This document shows positions 1 through 10,311 of a stretch of 64,000 nucleotides of DNA, piece after piece (the first letter of the stretch is position 1; every line of letters begins with the position of its first letter). This stretch comes from Azospirillum oryzae. Its GTDB lineage: Bacteria > Pseudomonadota > Alphaproteobacteria > Azospirillales > Azospirillaceae. The notes below the pieces were generated by a model. The model saw only the letters and a list, made by a program, of their open reading frames with translations, ran no database searches and was not told the origin of the DNA. The stretch lies in NCBI RefSeq assembly GCF_008364795.1, contig NZ_VTTM01000002.1:186001-250000 (forward strand), read 5' to 3'. The position numbers and the translations under genes were made by a program.

Positions 1-310
1 GCATGGCGCCGTTGCCCGGACCGTTCATCGCGGCGGCGGCACCGTTGGCGGCACCGTTGGGGGCGCCAACGATGAAGCTCTCGGCGACCTGATCGCGCTT
101 GGCCTTGGGGTCTTCCAGATCGGACACGGTCCAGGACGCGCCGCGCAGCTCGTCCAGGACGGCGCGCGAATCCTCGTCCAGATCCTGGAAGAAGCTGTTC
201 CAGCTGGGGTCGACGGCGGCCGGGTTGGACAGGTAGCTGGCGTAGAGTTCGGCGACGTAACCGGCGTTCGAGCCGAAGAGGAACGAGGTCTGTTCCAGAT
301 TTGCCGACAT
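1..310 (-). CDS. sucA: 2-oxoglutarate dehydrogenase E1 component, N-terminal part (runs off the window)
   Basis: Only the first ~103 codons are present; the gene continues past base 1. The protein would be the thiamine-diphosphate E1 subunit of the 2-oxoglutarate dehydrogenase complex, which decarboxylates 2-oxoglutarate in the TCA cycle. The visible N-terminus (MSANLEQTSFLFGSNAGYV, then a run with DPSWNSFFQDL) is typical of alphaproteobacterial SucA, where this segment helps dock E1 to the E2 core. The ATG at 308-310 is preceded by GAGGTGAAACC, a good ribosome site. An Ala/Gly/Asn-rich linker follows near residues 83-103. It lies downstream of mdh-sucC-sucD on the same strand, the usual order in this group. 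Confidence 0.93.
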   Translation of the reverse strand, partial: MSANLEQTSFLFGSNAGYVAELYASYLSNPAAVDPSWNSFFQDLDEDSRAVLDELRGASWTVSDLEDPKAKRDQVAESFIVGAPNGAANGAAAAMNGPGNGAM

Positions 311-616
311 GGTTTCACCTCGGGCCGTAAGCCCGATTCCCTGTGGGAGATGATCGCGAGTGATGAAGGAGGCGGGGGATCGTTGGATACCCATATGCGA
401 GAACCGGCGAAAACAGCCGGTGGGGTGCGGGCTGGGATGCGAGAAGCACCGCCGACGCTTGCATATGGGTTCCCAGGACCATCCGTCCAAGAGGAGACCC
501 CGAAGGGGCGGCGGGCGGGGCACCACAGCGTCCCGCCCGCCATCCTCTTCCGAGTCCGTCCCTTTTCAAAGGCGGGAGGCCGTGGGCGTCACCCTTGAGG
601 CGACGCCCGCAGACCA
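311..616 (-). other. 306-bp sucD-sucA intergenic leader with inverted repeats
   Basis: No convincing gene is seen. A hairpin (584-590 with 602-608) lies just after the sucD stop but has no U-run. A second inverted repeat joins 389-398 (ACCCATATGC) to 461-470 (GCATATGGGT). The leader is long compared with the one-base gap between sucC and sucD, so sucA may have its own promoter or leader control. That is inference. Confidence 0.4.
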
Positions 617-1492
617 TCAGCCCTTGAATACCTTCAGCATGGTGGAGCCCAGGCTGGCGGGGCTGTCGGCGACGGCGATGCCGACCGACTTCATGAAGTC
701 GATCTTGAAGTCGGCGGTGTCGTTGCCGCCGGAGATCACCGCACCGGCATGGCCCATGCGGCGTCCCGGAGGAGCCGTGCGGCCGGCGATGAAGCCGACG
801 ACCGGCTTCTTGGTGCCCGAGGCCTTGATGAACTCGGCGCCGCGGACTTCGGCGTCGCCGCCGATCTCGCCGATCATGATGATGCCCTCGGTCTCCGGGT
901 CCTTCACGAACAGTTCCAGGCTGTCGACGAAGTTGGTGCCGTTGACCGGGTCGCCGCCGATGCCGATGCAGGTGGTCTGACCCAGGCCGGCCGCCGTGGT
1001 CTGCGCGACGGCCTCATAGGTCAGCGTGCCGGAGCGCGAGACGATGCCGATCTTGCCACGCTTGTGGATGTGGCCCGGCATGATGCCGATCTTGCACTCG
1101 TCCGGCGTGATGATGCCGGGGCAGTTCGGGCCGATCAGGCGGGTCTTGGAGCCGTCCAGGGCGCGCTTGACGCGGACCATGTCCAGCACCGGGATGCCTT
1201 CGGTGATGCAGACCACCAGCGGGATCTCGGCGTCGATGGCTTCCAGGATCGCGTCCGCGGCGAAGGGCGGCGGCACGTAGATCACCGAGGCGTTGGCGCC
1301 GGTCTTCTCGACCGCTTCCGACACGGTGTCGAAGATCGGCAGGTCGAGGTGCTTGGCCCCGCCCTTACCGGGCGTGACGCCGCCGACCATCTTGGTGCCG
1401 TAGGCGATGGCCTGTTCGGAGTGGAAGGTGCCCTGGGCTCCGGTGAAGCCCTGGCAGATCACCTTCGTGTTCTTATCGACGAGAACAGCCAT
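617..1492 (-). CDS. sucD: succinyl-CoA ligase (ADP-forming), alpha subunit
   Basis: 291 aa, normal length for SucD. With SucC it converts succinyl-CoA to succinate with nucleoside triphosphate formation in the TCA cycle. The N-terminal CoA-binding Rossmann domain has [17 protein letters not shown] and GGVTPGKGG. The ligase domain carries the conserved [12 protein letters not shown] loop and the active-site histidine region near [20 protein letters not shown] (residues ~236-256), where the phospho-histidine lies. The start follows the sucC stop by one base, so the two subunits are almost certainly translationally coupled. It forms an operon-like run mdh-sucC-sucD-sucA on the minus strand. Confidence 0.97.
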   Translation of the reverse strand: MAVLVDKNTKVICQGFTGAQGTFHSEQAIAYGTKMVGGVTPGKGGAKHLDLPIFDTVSEAVEKTGANASVIYVPPPFAADAILEAIDAEIPLVVCITEGIPVLDMVRVKRALDGSKTRLIGPNCPGIITPDECKIGIMPGHIHKRGKIGIVSRSGTLTYEAVAQTTAAGLGQTTCIGIGGDPVNGTNFVDSLELFVKDPETEGIIMIGEIGGDAEVRGAEFIKASGTKKPVVGFIAGRTAPPGRRMGHAGAVISGGNDTADFKIDFMKSVGIAVADSPASLGSTMLKVFKG

Positions 1493-1493
1493 G

Positions 1494-2690
<1,197 letters not shown>

Positions 2691-2759
2691 CGGGCGTCCA
2701 TCTGTTTTTTGTTTCGGCTGACGAGAACGGGTCGACTGAAGGACAAGACGGGCGCACCA

Positions 2760-2803
2760 CCGGCGCCGTCCCGGACCCGGAAAATGGGCCGGGACGGCGC
2801 CGG
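2760..2803. terminator. strong 15-bp inverted repeat between mdh and sucC
   Basis: Bases 2760-2774 (CCGGCGCCGTCCCGG) are the exact reverse complement of 2789-2803, with a 14-nt loop. It lies 19 bp after the mdh stop on the minus strand. No U-run follows, so it may be an attenuating or mRNA-stabilising hairpin between mdh and sucC rather than a complete intrinsic terminator. Confidence 0.55.
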
Positions 2804-2822
2804 AGACCGCGCACTCCGTTCT

Positions 2823-3836
<1,014 letters not shown>

Positions 3837-4061
3837 CTAGAACCGTTGGTCATTCTAACGTCTTAGGGATCCAGCGCCCCGAGATTTCGGAAGCGTAGGT
3901 AGCGCGTTTTGTCGCGGAGGGCAAGCCTGACCGCTAGCGAGGCATTGCAGCTTTGCGTCGCACCCCCGATGATCCTTTCCAACGACTGGACCGTTCGGCT
4001 TTATACGTATGGTTCGCGTCCGGTCCTTACCTTGTTCAAAGATGGTCGAAGGAGAGCGCAG

Positions 4062-4565
4062 ATGGCCAAGCTCGTGGCCCGTTTCATTCCCGGTCTGACC
4101 ATGTCGCTGGCGCTTGCCGCCGGCATCGCCGGCGTCTCGGCGGCCGGCTCCGCCCAGGCCCAGACGGTCGGCGACTATACCGCCGCCATCGCCGCCGCCC
4201 CGATCACCGACCCGGCGGCGGAAGCCAGCGCCGCCTATTGCCGGCCGCTGACCAACTACGTCTACACTTCGATCCCCGCCGACCAGCGGGCGAACTGGGT
4301 GCTGCCGCTGGTGACGCTGGACGGCTCGCAGTCGGCGGAACTGGCCGCCAAGCGCGAGGCCTGCCTGAAGGTGCGCCAGATGCCGCTGATCGCCTTCGAC
4401 GCCGGCACCGGCGAGCAGATCGTCACCCCGGCCGAGGCGATGGAAGGCCCGACCGACCGCGGCCCCTATTACAAGGAGGTCTCGCCCGACACCCCGGTGC
4501 CGCGCACCGGCCGCGCCACGCCGCGCCAGCCGATGCCGCGCGGGGGCACGCAGCAGCCTTACTGA
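4062..4565 (+). CDS. secreted hypothetical protein
   Basis: 167 aa starting at the ATG at 4062, which is preceded by GAAGGAGAGCGCAG; the longer open frame upstream lacks such a site. Residues 1-33 form a clear signal peptide (hydrophobic core SLALAAGIAGVSAAGS, cleavage probably after AQA). The mature part has two cysteines (AYCRPL and REACLKV) that could form a disulfide, and a proline-rich C-terminal tail (TPVPRTGRATPRQPMPRGG). The family is not recognised. It is divergent from mdh and convergent with the DUF2336 gene. Export to the periplasm is a firm inference; function is unknown. Confidence 0.75.
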   Translation: MAKLVARFIPGLTMSLALAAGIAGVSAAGSAQAQTVGDYTAAIAAAPITDPAAEASAAYCRPLTNYVYTSIPADQRANWVLPLVTLDGSQSAELAAKREACLKVRQMPLIAFDAGTGEQIVTPAEAMEGPTDRGPYYKEVSPDTPVPRTGRATPRQPMPRGGTQQPY

Positions 4566-4574
4566 TCGGTCCCC

Positions 4575-5816
4575 TTACGGCCCGATGCCGTAGCGTTCCA
4601 GGTGTCGGGCCATCTCGGCGGAGGACAGCGGGAAGCCGCTGCCCTGCCGGGCGTTCAGCATGGCGCGCGGGTGGATGCCGGCCGCGCGGGCCTGGATCTG
4701 CATGGCGCAACGCATCGACAGGCCGGCGCGCCAGACCAGGGCGGTGACCGCCTGCGGATCGTGGGCATCCAGGATCAGCTCCACCACCTCCGGCGCCACG
4801 CGGGCGCGCAAGGTCAGCGCCGCCCGCACGAAACCGGTCTCGTTCCACGACATCGCGTCGCCCAGCGCCGTCTCGTCCAGCTTGCCCAGCCGGTGCAGGC
4901 GGACGGCGCGGCGTTCCGGCGACTCGGCCGACTCGGGCGCTTCGGCCCAGTCGATGCGGCGGCGGGTGGTGGCGGCGATCTCCGCCACCGTGGCGTCGTC
5001 GAAGTCGGGACGCCGCCGCAGAGTATCCGCCACCGCCAGATCGACGAAATCGGCCAGCCGGAGCGCCAGCCGGCGGGGCAGGGCGGGACGGCGGGCCAGC
5101 TTCTCCCGCCAGTCGGGATGGTGGGCCGACCGCTCCACCAGCGATTCCAGCGTCGGTTCGGCGATCACCGCCCCGCTGTTGTCGAGCAGGATGCCGGTGG
5201 CTTCGGCATGGCTGCTGCCGGCGATGGCGTCGGACAGGGCCGCGCCGATGCTGTGGCGCCGGGCGATGGCCGACAGCGCCCAGCCGGCGGGGGCGGCGGC
5301 GACGATGTCCAGCAGATCCTCATCGCTGAGCGCCGCGCAGCAGCGCAGAACCGGCTCCGCCACCGTCCGTTCGACGTCGCGCGCCAGCGTCGCCACCACC
5401 GTGGGCGGGGCGCAGGCGATGTCCTTGATCGCCGTCGCCAGCGCCTCGCGCACCCGGACGATGTGGTCGCGGGCCAGCTGCTCCAACGCGCGAATCGCCA
5501 CGGCGCTGACGGTGTCGGCCCCGCCCGGCGGCAGGTCCGGCAGCAACCGGCACAGCTTGCGGGCGAGGGTGGAGCGCACGTCGGCATCGCCCATCCCGGC
5601 GAGCCGCGATTCGACCAGCACGTCGCCGACCTGACGGGCGACACCGCGGCCGGGCGCCGAGGGTGGTGCGGAGGGCGGTGCGGAGGGCGCCGCCTGGAGC
5701 GGTTCAGGCTCCGGCGACCCGGCGAACAGGTAGTCCATCAACTCGGGCGCGACGCCGCAGTCCGTCTCCGGCGGGAGGCGGGGGGAGGGGCGGGAAGGGG
5801 AGCGCCGGGCTGTCAC
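4575..5816 (-). CDS. DUF2336 domain-containing protein
   Basis: 413 aa. The body is an all-helical, HEAT-like repeat protein of the kind placed in DUF2336: repeated units such as VAIRALEQLARDHIVRVREA, ATAIKDIACAPPTVVATLA and SIARRHSIGAALSDAI. The first ~60 residues are proline/alanine-rich and probably disordered (APSAPPSAPPSAPG). No catalytic motif is seen. Such proteins are common in alphaproteobacteria and of unknown function; a scaffold or regulatory role is only a guess. It stands alone, ending 9 bp from the secreted protein gene on the opposite strand. Confidence 0.75.
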   Translation of the reverse strand: MTARRSPSRPSPRLPPETDCGVAPELMDYLFAGSPEPEPLQAAPSAPPSAPPSAPGRGVARQVGDVLVESRLAGMGDADVRSTLARKLCRLLPDLPPGGADTVSAVAIRALEQLARDHIVRVREALATAIKDIACAPPTVVATLARDVERTVAEPVLRCCAALSDEDLLDIVAAAPAGWALSAIARRHSIGAALSDAIAGSSHAEATGILLDNSGAVIAEPTLESLVERSAHHPDWREKLARRPALPRRLALRLADFVDLAVADTLRRRPDFDDATVAEIAATTRRRIDWAEAPESAESPERRAVRLHRLGKLDETALGDAMSWNETGFVRAALTLRARVAPEVVELILDAHDPQAVTALVWRAGLSMRCAMQIQARAAGIHPRAMLNARQGSGFPLSSAEMARHLERYGIGP

Positions 5817-5963
5817 CGGACCTGTAGCCTTGTGGTGGTGCCGCGGCGGGGCCGGAGCGGCAGCGGTGGGATCATGCGGTCCATCGAAGCGCCCCCCTGG
5901 TTAACGGCGTCCTAATTCGGCACTGGCCCAGCTTGTGACATCCGGCACGGCCGGCCGCGGGGC

Positions 5964-6872
5964 TCAGCGCCGCTTGGCGGCAGGGGTGGCGCCCAGCATG
6001 CTGCGTTGCGCCAGCATCGGGCGCGCCACCTGCCGGCCGCCCAGCACACGGATCGGTACCGACTGATCCAGCCGGTGCTTGTCGAACTGGTCGAAGATGC
6101 GCAGCAGCGCCTCCGCCGTGCCCTCGCCGTAATGGATGTCGGTGCGGGCGCGGTCCAGTTCGGTGCGCAGGCCGTCGCGCAGACGGCCGAACAGGGCGTC
6201 GAACAGCGTCTGGAAATGCTCCTCGGCGAAAACGAAATGCCGTTCGCGCAGATGGTCGGTCATCCGCCGGATGAAGGTCTGGCGCTGCTGGTGGAACTGG
6301 CGAAAGCGCAGCATCACCCGGATGAACGGCGTGTCGGCCAGCACCGCCAGCGTTTCCTCATGCGCCAGCCGCCGCCAGACCTCGGCATCGCGGTCGGTCC
6401 CCAACCGGTTGAACAGGGCGATGGCGCTGGCGTTCATCGCTTCCCACTCCTTCTCGTAGAACAGGGCGGTCAGCGTCGATTGCAGGCCGGGGAGGATCAC
6501 CTGGGGAAAGCTGGCGCCGGTGATCGGGTCCATGCTGTCGGGCAGGCGGGTGCGCAGGGCCGAGACCATCAGGCGGGTGACGAAATCCCGGCGGCGTCCA
6601 TCGTGATGAAGAGGCTGTTGCCCGTCCCCCGTCGCGTCCGCCGTCGTCGCACAGCCGCCGCAGCCGGACGCCGTGCAGGACTGGCAGATCGAGGCGAACA
6701 GCGGCAGCACCGACGGCCAGTGCGCCATCATCAATCCCATGGCGCGGGCGAATTCTTCGCGCGACAGCGTGCCCTTGGCGGTGAATTGCGGCTCCAGCGC
6801 CTCCTGAAAGGTGCTGACCAGAGCCTGCGCCGTGCGATGGTGGCGTTCGAACGGCGGCGGATCGGCGGTCAT
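5964..6872 (-). CDS. unrecognised helical protein with CxxC-x4-CxxC cluster
   Basis: 302 aa, family not recognised. Predicted mostly alpha-helical, no signal peptide or membrane segment. Near residue 63-72 it has CQSCTASGCGGC, a C-x2-C-x4-C-x2-C cluster that could bind Zn2+ or an iron-sulfur centre. A charged His/Arg/Gln-rich helix region follows (RFRQFHQQRQTFIRRMTDHL), then a basic C-terminus. Upstream lie an AT-rich promoter-like stretch and a perfect TGTGA-N6-TCACA palindrome at 6964-6979, so a CRP/FNR-type factor may control it. A redox- or oxygen-linked role would fit the Cys cluster and the operator but is inference only. Confidence 0.7.
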   Translation of the reverse strand: MTADPPPFERHHRTAQALVSTFQEALEPQFTAKGTLSREEFARAMGLMMAHWPSVLPLFASICQSCTASGCGGCATTADATGDGQQPLHHDGRRRDFVTRLMVSALRTRLPDSMDPITGASFPQVILPGLQSTLTALFYEKEWEAMNASAIALFNRLGTDRDAEVWRRLAHEETLAVLADTPFIRVMLRFRQFHQQRQTFIRRMTDHLRERHFVFAEEHFQTLFDALFGRLRDGLRTELDRARTDIHYGEGTAEALLRIFDQFDKHRLDQSVPIRVLGGRQVARPMLAQRSMLGATPAAKRR

Positions 6873-6962
6873 CCCACGCCCTCCCTCCCGATGCGTCCCG
6901 GCCGGCCTTACGGGCCAGCCGCGGTTACCGATACAATTTATCAGGTATTTTATTTATCTTGG

Positions 6963-6980
6963 CTGTGACGGCCATCACAG
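6963..6980. promoter_or_regulatory. CRP/FNR-family operator
   Basis: CTGTGACGGCCATCACAG is a palindrome with perfect TGTGA-N6-TCACA half-sites, the textbook CRP consensus; FNR-family relatives bind similar sites. It lies about 90 bp upstream of the minus-strand gene at 5964-6872, next to an AT-rich stretch (6931-6960) that could hold its promoter. Confidence 0.6.
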
Positions 6981-7008
6981 GGGAGGAGCGGCAGCCGGCC
7001 GCCGCGCC

Positions 7009-7044
7009 AAAAAAAAGGCCGCTGCCCAAGCGGGCGCGGCCTTT
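7009..7044 (-). terminator. intrinsic terminator with U8 tract
   Basis: On the minus strand AAAGGCCGC pairs with GCGGCCTTT (7036-7044 with 7014-7022), with an inner GCCC/GGGC stem and a 4-nt loop, followed by eight T residues. It is one of the strongest terminators in the window, yet lysK already has its own terminator at 7297-7325, so some transcript starting between the two should end here. Confidence 0.8.
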
Positions 7045-7296
7045 AGTCTAGGGAGGAAACGCACTGCAAAATGCAGTAACGAAGCGGAGTTTAAGCCTGC
7101 AGCCGTGTTAGCGGTACCACCCTTTTCGAATTGGTGCGGTGCGACATCCGCATAGCGCGGTATGGAATATCCTTAGGTTTGCCCATCCGGTGGGCGGAAA
7201 GGCAGTTTTCCGCACTCTTTTCGGGCATGTGGCCGGTTGCGGGGCAGGCGAACGATCGATTGCGAAAATAGTTGCGTTCGGATCGGTTCGGAAACG
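7045..7296 (-). ncRNA. possible untranslated RNA with T-box-like core
   Basis: This 250-bp stretch is less GC-rich than its neighbours and lies between two minus-strand terminators. At 7125-7111 the minus strand reads AAGGGTGGTACCGC, almost identical to the T-box core AGGGUGGNACCGCG. A perfect hairpin ACTGCA-TTT-TGCAGT follows at 7077-7063, then the U8 terminator. A weak open frame (stop at 7091-7093) has codon use unlike nearby genes, so I do not call it coding. I could not recognise a T-box stem I or specifier loop, and T-boxes are not usual in alphaproteobacteria. Confidence 0.35.
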
Positions 7297-7325
7297 AAAA
7301 AAGGAGGCGCCTTTCGACGCCTCCA
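7297..7325 (-). terminator. lysK terminator
   Basis: On the minus strand GGAGGCG pairs with CGCCTCC around an 8-nt loop, followed by TTTTTT. It lies 27 bp after the lysK stop codon. Confidence 0.85.
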
Positions 7326-7351
7326 ATCAGTCGCATGGAAACCGGCGGGCG

Positions 7352-8920
7352 TCAGGCCGCCAGCTTCTCGCGGATCAGCGCCTTGGTCTCGTCGATGCCG
7401 TAGAGCTGGATGAAGGAACCCATGCGCGGGCCGGTGGTCTGGCCCAGCAGCACCTCGTACAGAGCCTGGAACCACGCCCGCAGCTCGGTGAAGCCGTGGG
7501 TCTTGCCGACTTCGAACACCTCGTTCTGGATGGTGTCGGCGCGGGCGTCGGCCGGCAGGCCGTCCAGCTTGGCCAGCAGGTCCTGCAGGGCGGCGCGTTC
7601 GGCGTCGGTGGGGGCGCGGAACCGCTTGGTCGGCTTCACCTGATCCTGGTAGTAGCGCACGGCATAGCCGACCATGCTGTCCAGGAAGGGGCTGTTCTCC
7701 GGCGTGGCGTCGGGGGCGTAGCGGCGGATGAAGCCCCACATGGTGTCCTTGGTGTCGGCATTCGCCGCCCCCGCCAGATTGAGCAGCAGGTTGAAGGACA
7801 CGTCGGAGCGCACGGCCGGCGGCTTGCCGTTGTGGATGTGCCAGGCCGGGTTCTCCAGCTTCTTCGCCGGCTCCTCGCCATGGACCTTGTCGACGAAGGT
7901 CAGGTATTCGTCCACCGCGCGCGGGATGACGTCGAAGTAGAGGCGCTTGGCCGACTTCGGCTTCTGGAACATGTAGAGGGCGAGACTTTCCTGCGGCGCG
8001 TAGGCCAGCCATTCCTCCATGGTCAGGCCGTTGCCCTTCGACTTGGAGATCTTCTGGCCCTTGTCGTCGAGGAAGAGTTCATAGTTGAAGCCTTCCGGCG
8101 GGGTGCCGCCGAGGATTTTGCAGATCTTGCCGGCGAGATCGGCCGACGGGATCAGATCCTTGCCGTACATCTCGTAATCGACGCCGAGGCCGAACCAGCG
8201 CATGCCCCAGTCGGGCTTCCACTGCAGCTTCACATGGCCGCCGGTGACCGGCAGTTCGACCTTCTTGCCGTCCTCGTCCTCGAAGACGATGGTGCCGGCA
8301 TCGACGTCGCGCTCCAGCATCGGCACCTGGAGGACCCGGCCGGTGGAGGGGGAGACCGGCAGGAAGGGGCTGTAGGTCGCCTGCCGTTCGGCGCCGAGGG
8401 TGGGCAGCATCACCGCCATCACCTCGTCGTAATGGCGCAGGATGCCGAGCAGTGCCTCGTCGAAGCGGCCGGACTTGTACCAGTCGGTGGAGGACTGGAA
8501 CTCGTACTCGAAGCCGAAGCTGTCGAGGAAGGCGCGCAGCCGGGCGTTGTTGTGGGCGCCGAAGCTGTCATGGGTGCCGAAGGGGTCGGGCACCTGGGTC
8601 AGCGGCTTGCCCAGGTTTGCCGCCACCATCTCCTTGTTGGGGATGTTGTCGGGGACCTTGCGCAGGCCGTCCATGTCGTCCGAGAAGCAGAACAGCCTGG
8701 TCGGAATGTCGCTCATGGTCTGGAAGGCGTGGCGCACCATGCTGGTGCGCGCCACCTCGCCGAAGGTGCCGAGATGCGGCAGGCCCGACGGACCATAGCC
8801 GGTCTCGAACAGGACATAGCCTTTGGCGGGCGGCGCTTTCGCGAAGCGCGCGACCAGTTTGCGCGCCTCCTCGAACGGCCATGCCTTCGCCTGCAACGCC
8901 AGATCCCGTTCGCCGGTCAT
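7352..8920 (-). CDS. lysK: lysyl-tRNA synthetase, class I
   Basis: 522 aa. It charges tRNA-Lys with lysine. It is the class I (archaeal/spirochaete/alphaproteobacterial) form, unrelated to E. coli LysS: the HIGH-like motif is [12 protein letters not shown] near residue 42 and the KMSKS motif is [12 protein letters not shown] in the middle of the protein. The ATG at 8918-8920 ([10 protein letters not shown]) is preceded by GAAAGGG and gives the usual N-terminus; a longer frame starting at 8968 lacks support. It is monocistronic, with its own terminator. The C-terminal helical half would read the anticodon. Confidence 0.95.
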   Translation of the reverse strand: MTGERDLALQAKAWPFEEARKLVARFAKAPPAKGYVLFETGYGPSGLPHLGTFGEVARTSMVRHAFQTMSDIPTRLFCFSDDMDGLRKVPDNIPNKEMVAANLGKPLTQVPDPFGTHDSFGAHNNARLRAFLDSFGFEYEFQSSTDWYKSGRFDEALLGILRHYDEVMAVMLPTLGAERQATYSPFLPVSPSTGRVLQVPMLERDVDAGTIVFEDEDGKKVELPVTGGHVKLQWKPDWGMRWFGLGVDYEMYGKDLIPSADLAGKICKILGGTPPEGFNYELFLDDKGQKISKSKGNGLTMEEWLAYAPQESLALYMFQKPKSAKRLYFDVIPRAVDEYLTFVDKVHGEEPAKKLENPAWHIHNGKPPAVRSDVSFNLLLNLAGAANADTKDTMWGFIRRYAPDATPENSPFLDSMVGYAVRYYQDQVKPTKRFRAPTDAERAALQDLLAKLDGLPADARADTIQNEVFEVGKTHGFTELRAWFQALYEVLLGQTTGPRMGSFIQLYGIDETKALIREKLAA

Positions 8921-9113
8921 CGTCGGACCCTTTCGAAACCACATAGATAAAGTTGGGAATGAGGGCAAAGACCCTAGGGCCGGCCGGGCGTGGCGTCAAC
9001 CATGGGTGTCTGGAGTGGGATGTGCCGGGGGCCCTCTTGCGGCGCTCCTTCGCCCGGTCCATCCTGCGGCCCCGCGGGATCGGCCTTGCGGGAGTTGGCG
9101 GAGTGGCGAGGCG

Positions 9114-9437
9114 ATGAGCTGGCTGTATCTGGTGGTGGCGATCCTGTTCGAGGTCGTCGGCACATCGGCGATGAAGATGTCGGACGGCATGACGCGGCTG
9201 GGTCCGGCGGCGGCGGTGGTCGTCTGTTATGGCGTCGCCTTCCTGCTGCTCGCCAAGGCGCTGCGCACCATGGAGGTCGGCATCGCCTATGCCATCTGGT
9301 CGGCGACGGGAACCGCGGCCATCGCCGCCATCGGCGTGTTCGTCTTCGGCGAGTCGCTGACGGTGATGAAGGTGGTCGGCATCCTCCTGATCGTCGCCGG
9401 GGTCATCAGCCTGCACATGGCGAACGGGGCGGCATAA
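9114..9437 (+). CDS. SMR-family small multidrug efflux protein (EmrE/SugE type)
   Basis: 107 aa with four hydrophobic helices, the standard SMR size. The conserved membrane glutamate that binds protons and cations is at position 12-13 (ILFEVVGTSAMK), and helix 3 has GIAYAIWSATGTAAIA, the SMR signature. It would export cationic compounds across the inner membrane in exchange for protons. The ATG at 9114 follows GGCGAGGCG. The frame extends upstream but that part overlaps lysK antisense and is not hydrophobic. The usual pairing of two SMR genes is absent, so it is probably a homodimer. Confidence 0.9.
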   Translation: MSWLYLVVAILFEVVGTSAMKMSDGMTRLGPAAAVVVCYGVAFLLLAKALRTMEVGIAYAIWSATGTAAIAAIGVFVFGESLTVMKVVGILLIVAGVISLHMANGAA

Positions 9438-9488
9438 CCGCAATAGTTAGGCATTGACCTAAGTGTTTTCTCCCGCTAGGGTGCCGTC

Positions 9489-9827
9489 ATGGATGCAGCA
9501 CTCGACAGGACGTTCCGTGCGCTGGCGGACCCCACGCGCCGGGCGGTGATCCAGGCGCTGGGTCGCGGACCGGCATCGGTCGGCGACCTTGCGAAGCCCT
9601 TCGGCATGGCCCTGCCCAGCTTCCTGCAGCACCTGAAGATGCTGGAGGACAGCGGGCTGGTCGAAACGCGGAAACAGGGGCGGGTGCGCACCTGCACGCT
9701 GAAGCCGGAGGCGCTGGCGGCCGCGGAAAGCTGGCTTGAAGCCCAGCGGAGCCTGTGGACAAAGCGGCTCGATCAACTGGACAGCCTGGTGCTGGACCTG
9801 AACAAACGGGAGGAAGGGACACCATGA
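9489..9827 (+). CDS. ArsR-family winged-helix transcriptional regulator
   Basis: 112 aa. A compact winged-helix fold: LADPTRRAVIQALGRGPASV, then the recognition helix ALPSFLQHLKMLEDSGLVET and the wing GRVRTCTLKPEAL. No metal-binding Cys motif is seen, which fits the subgroup that is encoded with SRPBCC/AHSA1 proteins. Its stop codon overlaps the ATG of the SRPBCC gene (ATGA at 9824-9827), so the two are translationally coupled. It probably represses its own operon; the ligand is unknown. Confidence 0.9.
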   Translation: MDAALDRTFRALADPTRRAVIQALGRGPASVGDLAKPFGMALPSFLQHLKMLEDSGLVETRKQGRVRTCTLKPEALAAAESWLEAQRSLWTKRLDQLDSLVLDLNKREEGTP

Positions 9828-10297
9828 CCGATGTGGTTTTCAACCCGCTGCTCGACCTTGAACTGAAGCGCGAGGTCGCGGTTCCGCCGGGCCTCGTCTG
9901 GCGGGCCTGGACCGAGCCGGAACTGCTGATGAAGTGGTTCACGCCGGCGCCCTGGCGCACCACCGCCTGCGAGATCGACCTGCGGCCCGGCGGCAAGTTC
10001 CGCACGGTGATGGAAGGGCCGAACGGCGAGAGGAACGACAGCACCGGATGCTTCCTGGCCGTGGAGCCCGAGCGGCGCCTGGTCTTCACCGACGCGCTGG
10101 GTCCGGGCTTCCGCCCCACCGGCGGCGGTTTCATGACCGCGACCGTCACCATCGAGCCGGCGGCCGGCGGCACGCTCTATACCGCCGTCGCGCTGCACAA
10201 GGACGAGGCGGCGAAGAAGCAGCATGAGGAGATGGGCTTCCATCACGGCTGGAGCGCCGCGCTCGACCAGCTCGTCGCCCTGGTGAAGGGACTGTAG
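9824..10297 (+). CDS. SRPBCC (AHSA1-like) domain protein
   Basis: 157 aa. The START/SRPBCC fold is seen from LELKREVAVPPGLVWRAWTE, the helix-grip entry, through the WFTPAPWRTTACEIDLRPGG beta region to a long C-terminal helix (HHGWSAALDQLVALVKGL). These proteins bind hydrophobic ligands in a deep cavity; partners of ArsR regulators are common but their ligand is usually unknown. The ATG at 9824 overlaps the regulator's stop. An upstream extension in the same frame lies inside the regulator gene and is rejected. Confidence 0.88.
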   Translation: MTDVVFNPLLDLELKREVAVPPGLVWRAWTEPELLMKWFTPAPWRTTACEIDLRPGGKFRTVMEGPNGERNDSTGCFLAVEPERRLVFTDALGPGFRPTGGGFMTATVTIEPAAGGTLYTAVALHKDEAAKKQHEEMGFHHGWSAALDQLVALVKGL

Positions 10298-10311
10298 GGA
10301 AAGGGGCGGCC

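Noticed and set aside
315..617. 100-codon minus-strand frame in the sucD-sucA gap
   Set aside because: No ribosome site, biased composition, and it would overlap the hairpins of the leader. Treated as non-coding leader.
7091..7336. 81-codon minus-strand frame between lysK and the U8 terminator
   Set aside because: It spans the lysK terminator, its codon use differs from nearby genes, and no good ribosome site is seen. The region is better explained as untranslated.
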